DNA of 64,000 bases from Planococcus halotolerans (GCF_003289955.1 NZ_QLZR01000001.1:682001-746000); one strand, 5' to 3'; numbered from the stretch's first letter, positions 33,799 to 42,989 are shown. Translations and numbers: made by a program. The notes: generated by a model from the sequence alone, not told the origin.

Positions 33799-34857
33799 TT
33801 GGACGTACAGATAACCATTAATTTATTGCTCGTCGCGCTGATGATCATCGCGACCGCATTCTTTGTCGGAGCTGAATTTGCCATTTTGAAAGTGCGCATG
33901 TCCAGAATCGACCAATTGATTTCAGAAGGAAATAAAAAGGCATTGCGCGCCAAAGAAGTCGCTAATAACCTCGATTATTACCTGTCAGCCTGTCAGCTCG
34001 GCATCACCGTAACCGCCTTGATCCTCGGGGCGTTAGGGGAGCCGACCGTTGAACGGCTGCTGCATCCTGTATTCGAATATTTTGCACTGTCTGAAGCAGT
34101 TGCCACTGCTCTTTCCTATGCAATTGCACTCGGAATTGTGACATTCCTTCATGTTGTCATCGGGGAATTGGCACCGAAAACATTGGCGATCCAATATGCA
34201 GAGCGCATGACGTTACTGCTTGCACCGCCGCTTTATTGGTTCGGTAAAATCATGAACCCGTTCATCTGGGTGATGAACGGATCGGCCCGCCTATTGTTGA
34301 AAATGTTTAAAGTGGAACCGGCCGGGCATGAGGAAGCCCATTCGGAAGAAGAGTTGAAGCTGATCATGGCTGAAAGTTTCCAAAGTGGAGAAATCAACCA
34401 GACAGAATTGACGTATCTTAAAAACATTTTCGCGTTCGATGACCGTATGGTGAAAAACATTATGATTCCGCGCGAACAAATTGTGGCTGTCGATAAAAGC
34501 ATTTCCGGTGAAGATTTCTTCTCCATCATGGAGGAAGTCGAATTCACGCGCTATCCAGTCATGGAAGGCGGCAATATCGACCGTTTATACGGCTATGTCA
34601 ACACGAAGGAATTGCTGACAAGCATGGCGGCCGGACGCCAGCCGGAACCGGAGACCTTTGTACACAAAATGCCAAGTTTCACAGAAACCACGCCTATCCA
34701 GAAAGTGCTGACGAAAATGCAGCAAAACCGGACGCATATGGCGATTGTGACCGGAGCTGACGGCAAAACCACTGCCGGATTAGTGACGATGGAAGACATT
34801 CTGGAGGAAATCGTTGGAGAGATCAGCGATGAGTCCATTGATCCCGAACTGGCTTAA
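33799..34857 (+). CDS. CNNM/CorC-family protein lacking the C-terminal domain
   Basis: Paralogue of the preceding gene, closely similar over the CNNM and CBS regions (FFVGAEFAILKVRMSRIDQLIS, MTLLLAPPLYWFGKIMNPFIW, LVTMEDILEEIVGEI). It stops at residue 352 right after the CBS pair, so the CorC_HlyC domain of about 80 residues present in its neighbour is absent. No remnant follows before the terminator. It may be a natural short form that works with the longer partner. TTG start with an SD hairpin. Confidence 0.9.
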   Translation: MDVQITINLLLVALMIIATAFFVGAEFAILKVRMSRIDQLISEGNKKALRAKEVANNLDYYLSACQLGITVTALILGALGEPTVERLLHPVFEYFALSEAVATALSYAIALGIVTFLHVVIGELAPKTLAIQYAERMTLLLAPPLYWFGKIMNPFIWVMNGSARLLLKMFKVEPAGHEEAHSEEELKLIMAESFQSGEINQTELTYLKNIFAFDDRMVKNIMIPREQIVAVDKSISGEDFFSIMEEVEFTRYPVMEGGNIDRLYGYVNTKELLTSMAAGRQPEPETFVHKMPSFTETTPIQKVLTKMQQNRTHMAIVTGADGKTTAGLVTMEDILEEIVGEISDESIDPELA

Positions 34858-34898
34858 GGATTTTTGAAGTTGGTTTTTAAATAAAAGATAGAATGCTT

Positions 34899-34937
34899 GC
34901 AGGGCGAACCAGGAATTTGGTTCGTCCTGCTTTTTTT
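34899..34937 (+). terminator. Terminator of the MerR-CorC cluster
   Basis: Stem GCAGGGCGAACC / GGTTCGTCCTGC followed by seven T, 42 bp after the stop. Confidence 0.92.
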
Positions 34938-34958
34938 GTGTTGATATTTGGTTTTTTC

Positions 34959-34979
34959 GTTTTTCGCAGAGCGAAAAAC
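34959..34979 (+). repeat. Intergenic hairpin element, copy H3, without array
   Basis: Stem GTTTTTCGC-AGA-GCGAAAAAC preceded by TTGGTTTTTTC and followed by ATCCGATTCAGC. It stands right after a terminator like H2. No repeat array follows in the remaining 218 bp before the convergent SRPBCC gene; I see nothing else in that stretch. Confidence 0.75.
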
Positions 34980-35197
34980 ATCCGATTCAGCTCTTTTGAA
35001 TTTGGATGAGGCGGAGACGGCTGGTTCACTTCCAAGGGTGTGTTTCGGGGTGATGGAAAAATAGCAGAAAAGACAAGAAAGTATTTTCTTGTGCACAAAT
35101 CTTCGTTTCCGCGCATAAGCTGCGAGGCGACCAGTAATTTTACTTTATTCACCCGGATAATTTGGTTAAAATCCAAAAAACGGTAGTAAAGAGCATC

Positions 35198-35650
35198 TCA
35201 ATCTCTTTCCGCTATCCTCTTCAATTCAATCGCCCGCTCCGTAATAAACCTTGTCATGTACTTCTCAAGGAACAGCTTATCCGCAATTTTCCCTAGAACC
35301 CCTAGAGGTGACCGGTAAACAAATCGATCTTTCATTACCGTGCCGCTCCCTTTTCCAATAAATTCGTGCATATGCGTGAACGAATGAAAAGCTCCTTTCA
35401 CCATGGCATCTGTAAACGAATGCGGCTTTTCCATTTCGATTATTTTGCCCGTCAGTTTTTGCTTTACTCCAAGGTGTATAGCTTCCCATGTAACCGAATC
35501 CCCTTTTTCCATCAAGCCGCTCGTCACTCCCGCCACAGCCCGCTCTTTTGTCTTGCCGGTTGTTTCTGTATGCACATCAACGTTTCTTGCAAGATCGAAG
35601 CAAACTTCAACTGGTGCTTCGATGTAGATTTCGTGGTTTATTGTTGGCAT
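35198..35650 (-). CDS. SRPBCC (START-like) family protein
   Basis: Protein of 150 residues with the polyketide cyclase/START-like pattern: INHEIYIEAPVEVCFDLARN at the start, a central beta sheet (DSVTWEAIHLG, MEKPHSFTDAM) and a long C-terminal helix. Such proteins bind small hydrophobic ligands. GGAG ten bases before the ATG at 35650 supports that start. Confidence 0.83.
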   Translation of the reverse strand: MPTINHEIYIEAPVEVCFDLARNVDVHTETTGKTKERAVAGVTSGLMEKGDSVTWEAIHLGVKQKLTGKIIEMEKPHSFTDAMVKGAFHSFTHMHEFIGKGSGTVMKDRFVYRSPLGVLGKIADKLFLEKYMTRFITERAIELKRIAERD

Positions 35651-35684
35651 ATTATGTAAGCTCCTTCCAAATGTAAGTATTCCC

Positions 35685-36227
35685 TCACCCAATCCTCCCC
35701 ATCAAAACCGTATTATAATACTTCCCATCCCTTAAAAACTTGTCTTCCTTAAGGATCCCTTCCACCTCAAAACCACATTTTTCATACAGGAGAATTGCTT
35801 TTTTATTGGTTTCAAGAACCTTCAATGTCATTTTTCTAACGTGATTAGCTTCTGCCCAATCGATGGATTCCTTCAATAGATTCTTTCCTATGCCGTAACC
35901 CCAAAAGGCTTTCAATACGCCGACTCCGAACTCCGCTTGATGAGCGGTTCGTTTGAGTGAATTGCCCTCGCATCTTGAAAACCCGACAATCCGGCCATCC
36001 GCTTCAGCCACCAGAAATAAGTTCCTGCTGCTTGCGGCATCTTCTTCGATGATCCGTTTAAAACCCGCTTCATCTATGTATGCCTCACCCGGCTCTCTAT
36101 CCAGATTTTCGGTTTCCCCGTCCACCTGCAACCTGACTTCGGACAAGCCCATCGCATCCGCTGCTGCCACTGACCTTATGCAGTACTGCAGCTCGTTGAC
36201 AATAAATTCTTTCTCTTCGACTCTCAT
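35685..36227 (-). CDS. GNAT-family N-acetyltransferase
   Basis: GNAT protein of about 180 residues with strand FGVGVLKAFWGYGIGKNLLKE (acetyl-CoA loop WGYGIG) and LETNKKAILLYEKCGFEVEG, the RimI/SpeG-like motif B. GGAGG seven bases before the ATG at 36227. The lipoprotein gene ends 23 bp upstream, so they may form an operon. Confidence 0.88.
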   Translation of the reverse strand: MRVEEKEFIVNELQYCIRSVAAADAMGLSEVRLQVDGETENLDREPGEAYIDEAGFKRIIEEDAASSRNLFLVAEADGRIVGFSRCEGNSLKRTAHQAEFGVGVLKAFWGYGIGKNLLKESIDWAEANHVRKMTLKVLETNKKAILLYEKCGFEVEGILKEDKFLRDGKYYNTVLMGRIG

Positions 36228-36250
36228 TTCATATCCTCCAATTGTTGATT

Positions 36251-36814
36251 TCATTTCGATTTCTGGCCTTGAATTACAGTTGAAATCACCCAATAGGCTT
36301 CGTCTTCCGTCAATTCATCCGTCAGCGCAAACTCGAATGAATACGAACCCTGTTCTCCATTAAAAAAAGCAGTCAAATACTCGTTGTCACCGCTGGTGGT
36401 CTCGTGGTAAAGAACAGATTCCCCGCTTACCGTCCTAAGTTCATGGCTGCCATCACCGCTGATTATTTCATTTTTATCGAAAGTAATTTTGAATAAGATC
36501 GGATCTCCCTCGTAAATACCGTAGATGACTTCCGATCCTACCGTTTCCTCGTGATTTGAAATGAGTTCATCGCTCTTCAATGAACCCTTTTCACGCGAGT
36601 ACGTTACCATGAGACTTTTCGAGCTGGCCATCGGAACAGAGAAGATTTCCGCTGACACCATCGGATACTCTTCAAATTCAGGAATATAAATTTCCGCATC
36701 AAGCTCCTGCTCTGCCTGCTCTTCGATATTTTCAACTGATTGGGATGCTTCTGACGAACAGGCAGCGAGAATCAGGAATGGCAATAAAAATAATAAGTAT
36801 GTTTGTTTTTTCAA
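36251..36814 (-). CDS. Lipoprotein of unknown function
   Basis: Lipoprotein of 187 residues with lipobox LAAC, an acidic linker (ENIEEQAEQELDAEI) and an outer beta-rich domain. I do not recognise the domain. It precedes a GNAT gene on the same strand. Confidence 0.78.
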   Translation of the reverse strand: MKKQTYLLFLLPFLILAACSSEASQSVENIEEQAEQELDAEIYIPEFEEYPMVSAEIFSVPMASSKSLMVTYSREKGSLKSDELISNHEETVGSEVIYGIYEGDPILFKITFDKNEIISGDGSHELRTVSGESVLYHETTSGDNEYLTAFFNGEQGSYSFEFALTDELTEDEAYWVISTVIQGQKSK

Positions 36815-36897
36815 TGGATCGACCTCCAGTTTTATTATGAAATCTAACTTAGTGTAAAAAGCTATTTTTAAAATTGAAATCTTGCTGCGAGAATTAA

Positions 36898-37332
36898 TTA
36901 CATTTTAAATTCAAGCTCGAACTCAGGCTTATCTTCATCATAAGTTAACCGCTCGCTGCCAATCTTCTCATAGAATTCAATAGACTGTTTGCTCGCGTTC
37001 CATTGAAGCCAGGTCGCACCGACTGATTTGCACCATTCGGCAGTTACATCCATTAGCTTGCGGGCAATTCCGGTTCGTCTATACTCAGGTAAAACATAGA
37101 GATCATGAAGCCGGCAAATCTTTTTACCAAGCCGCAGGTGGACACCATAATCTTGAGCCAGCCCATAACCTATCACTCGCTCTTTATGGATGGCTCCGAT
37201 GAATAAGTAATCAGTGTTCTGAACAATATCAACAAAACGCCGGTAAAAATCCTCTTCCTCGACTTTCCCCATTCCCCTTAATAAAATTGCAGCATTTTGA
37301 AATTCATCTTTTTGGATTCTGCGTATTTCCAT
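36898..37332 (-). CDS. GNAT-family N-acetyltransferase
   Basis: GNAT protein of 144 residues with strand CRLHDLYVLPEYRRTGIARKLMD (acetyl-CoA loop RRTGIA) and WNASKQSIEFYEKIGSE. Related to the small diamine/aminoglycoside acetyltransferase-like GNATs. Substrate unknown. Confidence 0.88.
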   Translation of the reverse strand: MEIRRIQKDEFQNAAILLRGMGKVEEEDFYRRFVDIVQNTDYLFIGAIHKERVIGYGLAQDYGVHLRLGKKICRLHDLYVLPEYRRTGIARKLMDVTAEWCKSVGATWLQWNASKQSIEFYEKIGSERLTYDEDKPEFELEFKM

Positions 37333-37490
37333 TCTTTGTCCCCCCTTTTCATCAGCATGCAGCTGCTGGTATTGTTCTAGAAAATGCTACCTTTTTTGCA
37401 TTTCTATCCGCTCAAGAACCCATTTATTTTATCTCTATTTAATTAATTCTATAACCTGCTATAAATACCCTTTGAAACATGCAGACAAGA

Positions 37491-37532
37491 AAAACACAGC
37501 ACCGAGAAAGATATTACCTCTCCGGTGCTGTG
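37491..37532 (-). terminator. Terminator of the thiol-disulfide oxidoreductase gene
   Basis: Stem CACAGCACCG / CGGTGCTGTG followed by a T run on the minus strand, 28 bp after the stop at 37561. Confidence 0.82.
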
Positions 37533-37560
37533 CTGAATTGGTTTGCTTCTAATTTTTTCT

Positions 37561-38082
37561 TTAATTAATCCATCCCTCAAGCATCTCTTCCGACAGCTCA
37601 CCTTCGTGAACTTCTTCAATCACACCGTTTTCATCGACCAGGAACGAAGCTGGCAAATTGCCGACGCTGTAGGCTTCTTTGATTGACCCGTCTTGATCGA
37701 TCATCACGGGAAATGTCAGCTGGTATTGGTCGATGAATTGGCCGGCTATGAAATCGGACTGGCCCAAGTTGATGGAAATCACTTTGAATCCATTATCTTT
37801 ATATTTTGAGTGCGCGCTTTCCAGTGCCGGCATCTCCCGTTTGCACGGTTCACACCAGGAACCCCAGAAATTGATGAGCGTTTTTCCTTCCAGCTCGTTG
37901 GATAAAACGAGCATATCGTCCGCCACAGTCTCACCGGCAAAATTTGGTGCTAGTTCCCCCTTCGAAGTCATGGCCGTTTCCGCTTCTTCCTTCATACTTT
38001 CGTAAGCTGCGTAAAAGACCATCGCCGCAAGCAGTCCTAACACCGAGACTCTGTAGATCATGCGTTTCTTTTTCTTATTCAT
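37561..38082 (-). CDS. ResA/TlpA-like membrane-anchored thiol-disulfide oxidoreductase
   Basis: Thioredoxin-fold protein of 173 residues with a single N-terminal anchor and the active site WCEPC (cysteines near residues 77 and 80), cis-proline in LPASFLVDENG. ResA-type proteins reduce apocytochrome c cysteines outside the membrane. The divergent neighbour is ccdA, which supplies electrons to ResA, so the two probably act together and share the 98-bp intergenic promoter region. Confidence 0.9.
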   Translation of the reverse strand: MNKKKKRMIYRVSVLGLLAAMVFYAAYESMKEEAETAMTSKGELAPNFAGETVADDMLVLSNELEGKTLINFWGSWCEPCKREMPALESAHSKYKDNGFKVISINLGQSDFIAGQFIDQYQLTFPVMIDQDGSIKEAYSVGNLPASFLVDENGVIEEVHEGELSEEMLEGWIN

Positions 38083-38180
38083 CCGCTGTCCGCCTCTGTT
38101 CATCTATTTGTAAAATTCTATGGAAATTATGGGAATATTCGTTAACTCTCTCGTGCTAGAATAGCATAGAGGTGTTGACT

Positions 38181-38900
38181 TTGGAAAATATCACTATTTG
38201 GGTCGCGCTGGCCGGCGGATTTCTAGCCTTCATATCCCCTTGCTGCCTTCCTTTATACCCTTCTTTTGTTTCTTATATAACCGGTGTTTCCGTAAATGAA
38301 TTAAAGGAAAATAAACAAGCTTCCTTCAGAAAAAAGGTTTTAATCCACTCAATTTTCTTTTCTCTCGGATTTTCTGTCATTTATTACGTACTCGGCTTTT
38401 CTTTGAGCACAATCGGCGGCTTGTTCACCAAAAATGAAACGCTTATCCAGATGCTTGGCGGAATCTTCCTGGTGTTCATGGGTTTATTTTTAATGGGCAT
38501 CATCAAGCCTGAGTTCATGTTTAAGGAAAAGCGCATAAAACATGAAAAAAAACCGGCCAGCTATTTGAATTCCTTTGTGGTCGGCTTCGTCTTCTCGGCC
38601 GGCTGGACGCCGTGCATCGGACCGATTTTCGGCGCGATCCTCACATACGGCAGTCTGGTTAATCCCGCACACACGCTTGCGGTCGTCACTGCCTATTCGC
38701 TTGGCTTCTGCGTCCCTTTTATCATCATGGCATTTTTCATCGGCAAGACGCGTTTCATCCTGAAATATTCGTCTGCTCTGATGAAATTCGGCGGTGCGAT
38801 CATCGTTGTGATGGGCGTCATGATTTACTTCGACAAAATGCTTTATTTGAACATCTGGACAGCAGAACTGCAGTATTTCCTCGAGTCATTGCTGACTTGA
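38181..38900 (+). CDS. ccdA: CcdA-type cytochrome c biogenesis protein
   Basis: Six-helix membrane protein of 239 residues. The redox cysteines lie in FISPCCLPLYPSF (helix 1) and GWTPCIGPIF (helix 4). It carries reducing power from cytosolic thioredoxin to extracytoplasmic thiol enzymes. GAGG eight bases before the TTG at 38181 gives the best start; GTG and TTG codons just upstream are too close to the binding site. Confidence 0.92.
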   Translation: MENITIWVALAGGFLAFISPCCLPLYPSFVSYITGVSVNELKENKQASFRKKVLIHSIFFSLGFSVIYYVLGFSLSTIGGLFTKNETLIQMLGGIFLVFMGLFLMGIIKPEFMFKEKRIKHEKKPASYLNSFVVGFVFSAGWTPCIGPIFGAILTYGSLVNPAHTLAVVTAYSLGFCVPFIIMAFFIGKTRFILKYSSALMKFGGAIIVVMGVMIYFDKMLYLNIWTAELQYFLESLLT

Positions 38901-38919
38901 TGGAATGATGGATGGATAA

Positions 38920-38979
38920 AACCTTTGCGAACGCAAAGGTTCCTTTAAAAGACTGGAGTTTTTCGCGGCTGCGAAAAAC
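38920..38979 (+). repeat. Two-hairpin intergenic element, copy H4
   Basis: AACCTTTGC-GAAC-GCAAAGGTT (38920-38941) followed by GTTTTTCGC-GGCT-GCGAAAAAC (38958-38979) and ATCCGCTC. Linker bases TTCCTTTAAAAGACTGGAG nearly match those of H1. It begins 20 bp after the ccdA stop; array A5 follows 218 bp later. Confidence 0.78.
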
Positions 38980-39197
38980 ATCCGCTCTTGCTTTTTCTCG
39001 TTTCGGCGGCTTGATGAGGTTTTGAGGCGTTTTACCCGTTGTTTTGGTCGTTGCTGTGGGAGTTTTTTATTTTGAAGAGACTTGTGATGTAAATAAGAGC
39101 CCTTTTCCAGTTAAAAGAGTTGGAGTAGAAGGCGATTCAGCTTGAATCACTGTCAATAAGATGTGAATTTAAATTCTGCATTTCCATATTTTGGACT

Positions 39198-39302
39198 TAC
39201 TTTCCAAATTTACTCAAATACTTTCCAATTCACCCGAAATACTTTCCAGTTTGGCATAAATACTTTCTAATTAGACTAAAATACTTTCCAGTTCGTTATG
39301 AC
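39198..39302 (+). repeat. Helically phased array A5, five units, 21 bp period
   Basis: TACTTTCCARTT starts at 39198, 39219, 39240, 39261 and 39282. AAA usually precedes the word, giving AAATACTTTCCA, similar in layout to AAATACGCCCAA in A3/A8. The six bases between words vary. It lies between convergent genes. Confidence 0.92.
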
Positions 39303-39321
39303 TCACTCTTTTCATAAAAAC

Positions 39322-39354
39322 AGCCCGCCAAGAACCTAAAGTTCCCGGCGGGCT
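39322..39354 (-). terminator. Terminator of the M1 peptidase gene
   Basis: Stem AGCCCGCC / GGCGGGCT with an additional inner GGGAACTTTAGGTTC pairing, then T run on the minus strand. Confidence 0.88.
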
Positions 39355-39367
39355 TTCATTTCCATTA

Positions 39368-40762
39368 CTATGCATCTGCCGGCTCTATCCAGCTGTCCAA
39401 AAACTCGCTCTGGTCCCCGTCAAAATAATCTTCGAAGAACGTTCTGAAGTCTTCGCTGTCCACCGTTTTAAATTGGAATGCCGCGTAATAATCCGATAAA
39501 AATTCCAATGCTTTTTCGCGACCGCCATTGGCATCGAAAAACTCCTTCAGCATCAAGGGTCCTTTACCGTAGACCGTCGAGTAATAAGCGGACTCTTCAA
39601 ATTCATCCAGCGGAAGGTTGACGTATTTCTCAGGCGGATGGCTGGCCTGGCTCAACGATGCATCCCCAAAACCGCTGTCCGTATCGCCGTTGCGTTCGCT
39701 GATGAACAGTGCCGTGACGAATTCCGCCACACTCTCATCCAGCCAGGCATCTTCGAACGGATCGTTGGTCACCAGGAAATAAAACCATTGATGCGCAATC
39801 TCATGGACAAGTATGGGTTCCATCGCTTCCCGTTCCGTCGCCACTTCGATGACGTTGGGGTATTCCATATAACCGTCGTTCGCAATGATATCCAGTTCAC
39901 CGAATGGATTATCGGCGATTTCCTTTTCGAAATAGCTGTATGTTTCTTCCGCCAATGCAATCGTTTCTTCCAGCAAGTCAACATCTGCCGGCATAAACAC
40001 CCGCAAGTCTGTGTCACCCGCTTGCGCCGTTCCGGTTTTCCATTCTTCCGGATCCATAAAGGCGATGTAAAAATCTTTAAAATTGACGCCTTCCAGTTCG
40101 CCCGATGCAGAAGCCTCGATCGCTCCGTCGTCCGCCGAACTGGCCACCAGATATTCATCAGGCAATTGGTAGCTGACGGTGTAATTTCCGTAGCCGGTGT
40201 CATAGGATTCACCTTTCGGGTCGTAATCTTCAATGTCCCAGCCGTTATCGTAAACGGCGAGCATCGGGTACCAATGCGCGAGATAGAAATTGTTATCTAC
40301 CTGAGCAAGGCGCATGCCGTCTTCCGGTACTTTGAGGCTGTAGTCGATTACCACTTCCACAGCGTCGCCCGTTTCCAGCTCTGTATCCAATTGAAGCATC
40401 AATTCATTATTGTCCAATGTGAAATCGGCCGGCTCCCCGTTGATCAATACATTAATAAGCTCGACTTCTGCCTGGTGATCCCGATAAGAATAGGTTTCCA
40501 CTGCATTCATCGCGTTCGGTACGAGATAGAAGCCAATTTCCTCCCAGGCATCATCGGAATCATTCGTCACTTCGATCACAGACGAAACCTTGAACAGCCC
40601 CTCCTCGTCCATTTCAAGATCCAAATCGTAATTGGCATTCGTGCCCTCGGGTTTGCCGTCCGAAACCTGCATTTCGGGTTCGTCCGAAAAGAAAGCAATC
40701 ATTAAAACCACTGTGCTGATCAATGCAATGACGCCAGCTGCCACCCATCCTTTTTTCTTCAT
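39368..40762 (-). CDS. Membrane-anchored M1-family zinc aminopeptidase
   Basis: Protein of 464 residues with an N-terminal anchor (VAAGVIALISTVVLMIAFF), a beta-rich N-domain and a gluzincin catalytic domain with HEIAHQWF near residue 318 and the third ligand in WLDESVAEF 18 residues on. M1 enzymes remove N-terminal residues from peptides; the anchor places this one outside the membrane. Confidence 0.9.
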   Translation of the reverse strand: MKKKGWVAAGVIALISTVVLMIAFFSDEPEMQVSDGKPEGTNANYDLDLEMDEEGLFKVSSVIEVTNDSDDAWEEIGFYLVPNAMNAVETYSYRDHQAEVELINVLINGEPADFTLDNNELMLQLDTELETGDAVEVVIDYSLKVPEDGMRLAQVDNNFYLAHWYPMLAVYDNGWDIEDYDPKGESYDTGYGNYTVSYQLPDEYLVASSADDGAIEASASGELEGVNFKDFYIAFMDPEEWKTGTAQAGDTDLRVFMPADVDLLEETIALAEETYSYFEKEIADNPFGELDIIANDGYMEYPNVIEVATEREAMEPILVHEIAHQWFYFLVTNDPFEDAWLDESVAEFVTALFISERNGDTDSGFGDASLSQASHPPEKYVNLPLDEFEESAYYSTVYGKGPLMLKEFFDANGGREKALEFLSDYYAAFQFKTVDSEDFRTFFEDYFDGDQSEFLDSWIEPADA

Positions 40763-40965
40763 AAGCCATCCCCCGTTGTATATTCTTCATTTATTCCAAT
40801 AAATCCAGCTGCATGCCGGAAATAAAATCTCCTTTTTTATCCATTTACAAGTCTATCATCTACGGGGTATCCAGGTCATTCGCCGTCCCGTAAACATGCA
40901 ATAAAAATAGATGTTGACAAAGTATGGAAACGGGCGTATTTTTGAGCTTATCACATACCTTTTAT

Positions 40966-41123
40966 TCGCTGAATCAGTAATGAGCGGGGGAACCAATTCG
41001 GATAGCAGCCGCTATCCTGGGGTGAATCTTACATTTGTAAGAAGGGATACTCTTAGTCCCTAATCCGACAGCTAACCTCGTAAGCGTTGACTCCATTAAG
41101 AGAAAGGCCGTAGGTTCACCCCT
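40966..41123 (+). ncRNA. ydaO-yuaA c-di-AMP riboswitch
   Basis: Conserved blocks in order: GAGCGGGGGAACC, CTGGGGTGAATC, GGGATACTCTTAGTCCCTAA, CCGACAGCTAACCTCG and GTAAGCGTTG, closing with GGTTCACCCC. This aptamer binds two c-di-AMP and shuts off K+ uptake genes. The gene downstream is a KtrB-type K+ channel, the expected target. The stretch 40763-40960 before it holds nothing I can identify except promoter-like AT-rich DNA. Confidence 0.95.
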
Positions 41124-41153
41124 AAGACCATTCTATTTAAGATGGTCTTTTTT
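41124..41153 (+). terminator. Expression-platform terminator of the c-di-AMP riboswitch
   Basis: Stem AAGACCAT / ATGGTCTT with a ten-base loop and T run, directly after the aptamer and ahead of the gene. Confidence 0.88.
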
Positions 41154-41238
41154 GTTTGGCTTAAAAAGCCTAACGCAACAAGAAGGTTCACGAATAACAG
41201 TTACTGATGTGAAAATCACAGATGAGGAAGTGCACGGC

Positions 41239-42567
41239 ATGAGCAGTGGCAGTAAAAAGAGGATTAAGATCTCACCTCCTCTTTTGATTTCAGGGAGCTT
41301 TTTCGTATTAATTGTAATTGGCACGATTTTATTGAAATTACCCCTTGCGACCACTGCCCCGATTTCCTGGACAGACGCATTGTTTGTGGCGACTTCTGCA
41401 ACGACGGTAACAGGGTTGAGCGTGTTCGACCCCGGCACCGTTTTGACCGGTTTTGGAGAAGGAGTTTTGCTGGTGCTGATCCAGTTTGGTGGCATCGGCC
41501 TCATGACGTTTGCCGTTGCCATCCTGATGATGTTCAAAAAGAAAATCGGCATTCAAAACCGGCTGTATCTGCAGGAGGCATTTTCCCAAAACACCTTTGG
41601 GGGCATTATCCGCCTGGTCAAGTACATCCTGTTGTTCGTTTTTTCAGTTGAAGCGATCGGCATCGTCTTGTTGACGGCTTACTGGATTCCCGATTACGGC
41701 GTAAAAGAATCCCTGCATTTAAGCATATTCCATGTCATATCCGCTTTTAATAACGCCGGTTTCTCGCTGTTTCCTGATAACCTGATGAGTCACCAAACAG
41801 ATCCGCTGGTGCTGTTTCTCTTGTCTGCATTGTTCATCATTGGCGGCATCGGCTTTACCGTTGTGGTCGATCTGTTTCAGAAGAAAACATTCCGGCAATG
41901 GTCGCTTCATACCAAATTGATGGTGATCGGGACACTGGTGCTCAATCTATTTGCGACAATCATCGTTTTTTTCCTGGAACATGACAACCCCGAGACAATC
42001 GGCGGCATGTCGTTGTTCGAACAGCTTTTTGCGTCTTATTTTACCGGAGTGACTCCGCGGACAGCCGGTTTCAATGTAGTGGATTACAGTGTAATGGAAG
42101 ATCCGACGCTCCTGTTCACCATGATTCTGATGTTTATCGGAGGCGGCAGCGCTTCTACGGCATCCGGCATCAAGCTGACGACGTTCATCGTTGTCGTGCT
42201 TGCAACGGTTTCCTTTCTTCGGTCTGAGCGGGAACCGGAGATTTTCGGCCGCTCGATCCGGCTTGAAATCACATTGCGTTCACTGGCCATCACCACCATC
42301 AGCGTGCTGACGGTCTGGCTGTTCATCTTTCTGCTGACGATTTCCGAAACCATTCCTTTCCTGCCGCTCGCATTTGAAGTGGTGTCGGCTTTCGGGACAG
42401 TCGGCTTATCGATGGGAGTAACGGGTCAGCTGAGTGATCTCGGCGAAGTCATGCTTTGTATCCTGATGTTCATCGGCCGGGTCGGTCCGCTCACCTTGTT
42501 CTTTTTATTGCTTAAGAAGAAGAAACAGCATTTCAGATATCCGTATGACCAAGTTTTTACAGGATGA
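41239..42567 (+). CDS. ktrB: KtrB/TrkH-type potassium channel subunit
   Basis: Membrane protein of 442 residues made of four M1-P-M2 repeats. The four filter loops are TSATTVTGLSV, SAFNNAGFSLF, TGVTPRTAGFNVV and SAFGTVGLSMGV, each with the conserved glycine. It takes up K+ with a cytosolic KtrA/KtrC gating ring, whose gene is not in the window. A longer frame begins inside the riboswitch terminator; GGAAG eight bases before the ATG at 41239 gives the real start and the family length. Confidence 0.93.
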   Translation: MSSGSKKRIKISPPLLISGSFFVLIVIGTILLKLPLATTAPISWTDALFVATSATTVTGLSVFDPGTVLTGFGEGVLLVLIQFGGIGLMTFAVAILMMFKKKIGIQNRLYLQEAFSQNTFGGIIRLVKYILLFVFSVEAIGIVLLTAYWIPDYGVKESLHLSIFHVISAFNNAGFSLFPDNLMSHQTDPLVLFLLSALFIIGGIGFTVVVDLFQKKTFRQWSLHTKLMVIGTLVLNLFATIIVFFLEHDNPETIGGMSLFEQLFASYFTGVTPRTAGFNVVDYSVMEDPTLLFTMILMFIGGGSASTASGIKLTTFIVVVLATVSFLRSEREPEIFGRSIRLEITLRSLAITTISVLTVWLFIFLLTISETIPFLPLAFEVVSAFGTVGLSMGVTGQLSDLGEVMLCILMFIGRVGPLTLFFLLLKKKKQHFRYPYDQVFTG

Positions 42568-42589
42568 CAATAAAACCTGGGGCGATGAA

Positions 42590-42618
42590 TTGACAAAGCG
42601 GGACCGCTTGCATAGAAT
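42590..42618 (+). promoter_or_regulatory. Sigma-A promoter of the trpEG T-box leader
   Basis: TTGACA (42590-42595) and TAGAAT (42613-42618) separated by exactly 17 bases, just upstream of the T-box leader. Confidence 0.88.
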
Positions 42619-42624
42619 AAGGAC

Positions 42625-42945
42625 AAGCTTTTGTATGATCATGGGAGAAGGCGCCGGGAGCGGCGTCGCCTGAGTACAGCCGAGCTGAGCATAGCAGAGT
42701 AAATCGTCGAACAGGAAAAGTAGCGCACAGCAGCCTCTCAAAGAGAGCCGGTGGCAGGTGGAAACCGGTGGGACTAATGCGTGAATGGGCCTGTGAGAGA
42801 TGTCCTGAAAATTGAGTAGGGACATCCGTTTCCCCCGCGTTACTGGGGGCCAAGTGAAAGCTGCAATAGCTTTAACATGAGGTGGCACCGCGGTCAATCC
42901 GTCCTCTGTAAGGAACAGTCCTGTTCTTTGCAGAGGGCTTTTTTT
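42625..42945 (+). ncRNA. T-box leader, tryptophan-specific
   Basis: The antiterminator signature GAGGTGGCACCGCGG is at about 42879-42893 and is followed by a terminator (CCTCTG ... CAGAGG, then T run, 42903-42945). In stem I the specifier loop reads GTGAATGGGCCTG, with TGG, the tryptophan codon, in the usual place. Uncharged tRNA(Trp) would thus allow read-through into trpE. Confidence 0.93.
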
Positions 42946-42989
42946 ATTGGCCGGCGTTGCCGAACCGAGACCAGAGGAGATGAGCAGAG

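Noticed and set aside
39638-40705. Long plus-strand open frame of 355 codons
   Set aside because: It lies entirely antisense to the M1 peptidase gene, which has signal anchor, HExxH motif and terminator. The antisense frame has no domain and shadow-like composition.
41152-41238. Longer N-terminus of the KtrB protein from a TTG at 41152
   Set aside because: The TTG lies inside the T run of the riboswitch terminator and has no binding site; the ATG at 41239 has one at eight bases and gives the family length.
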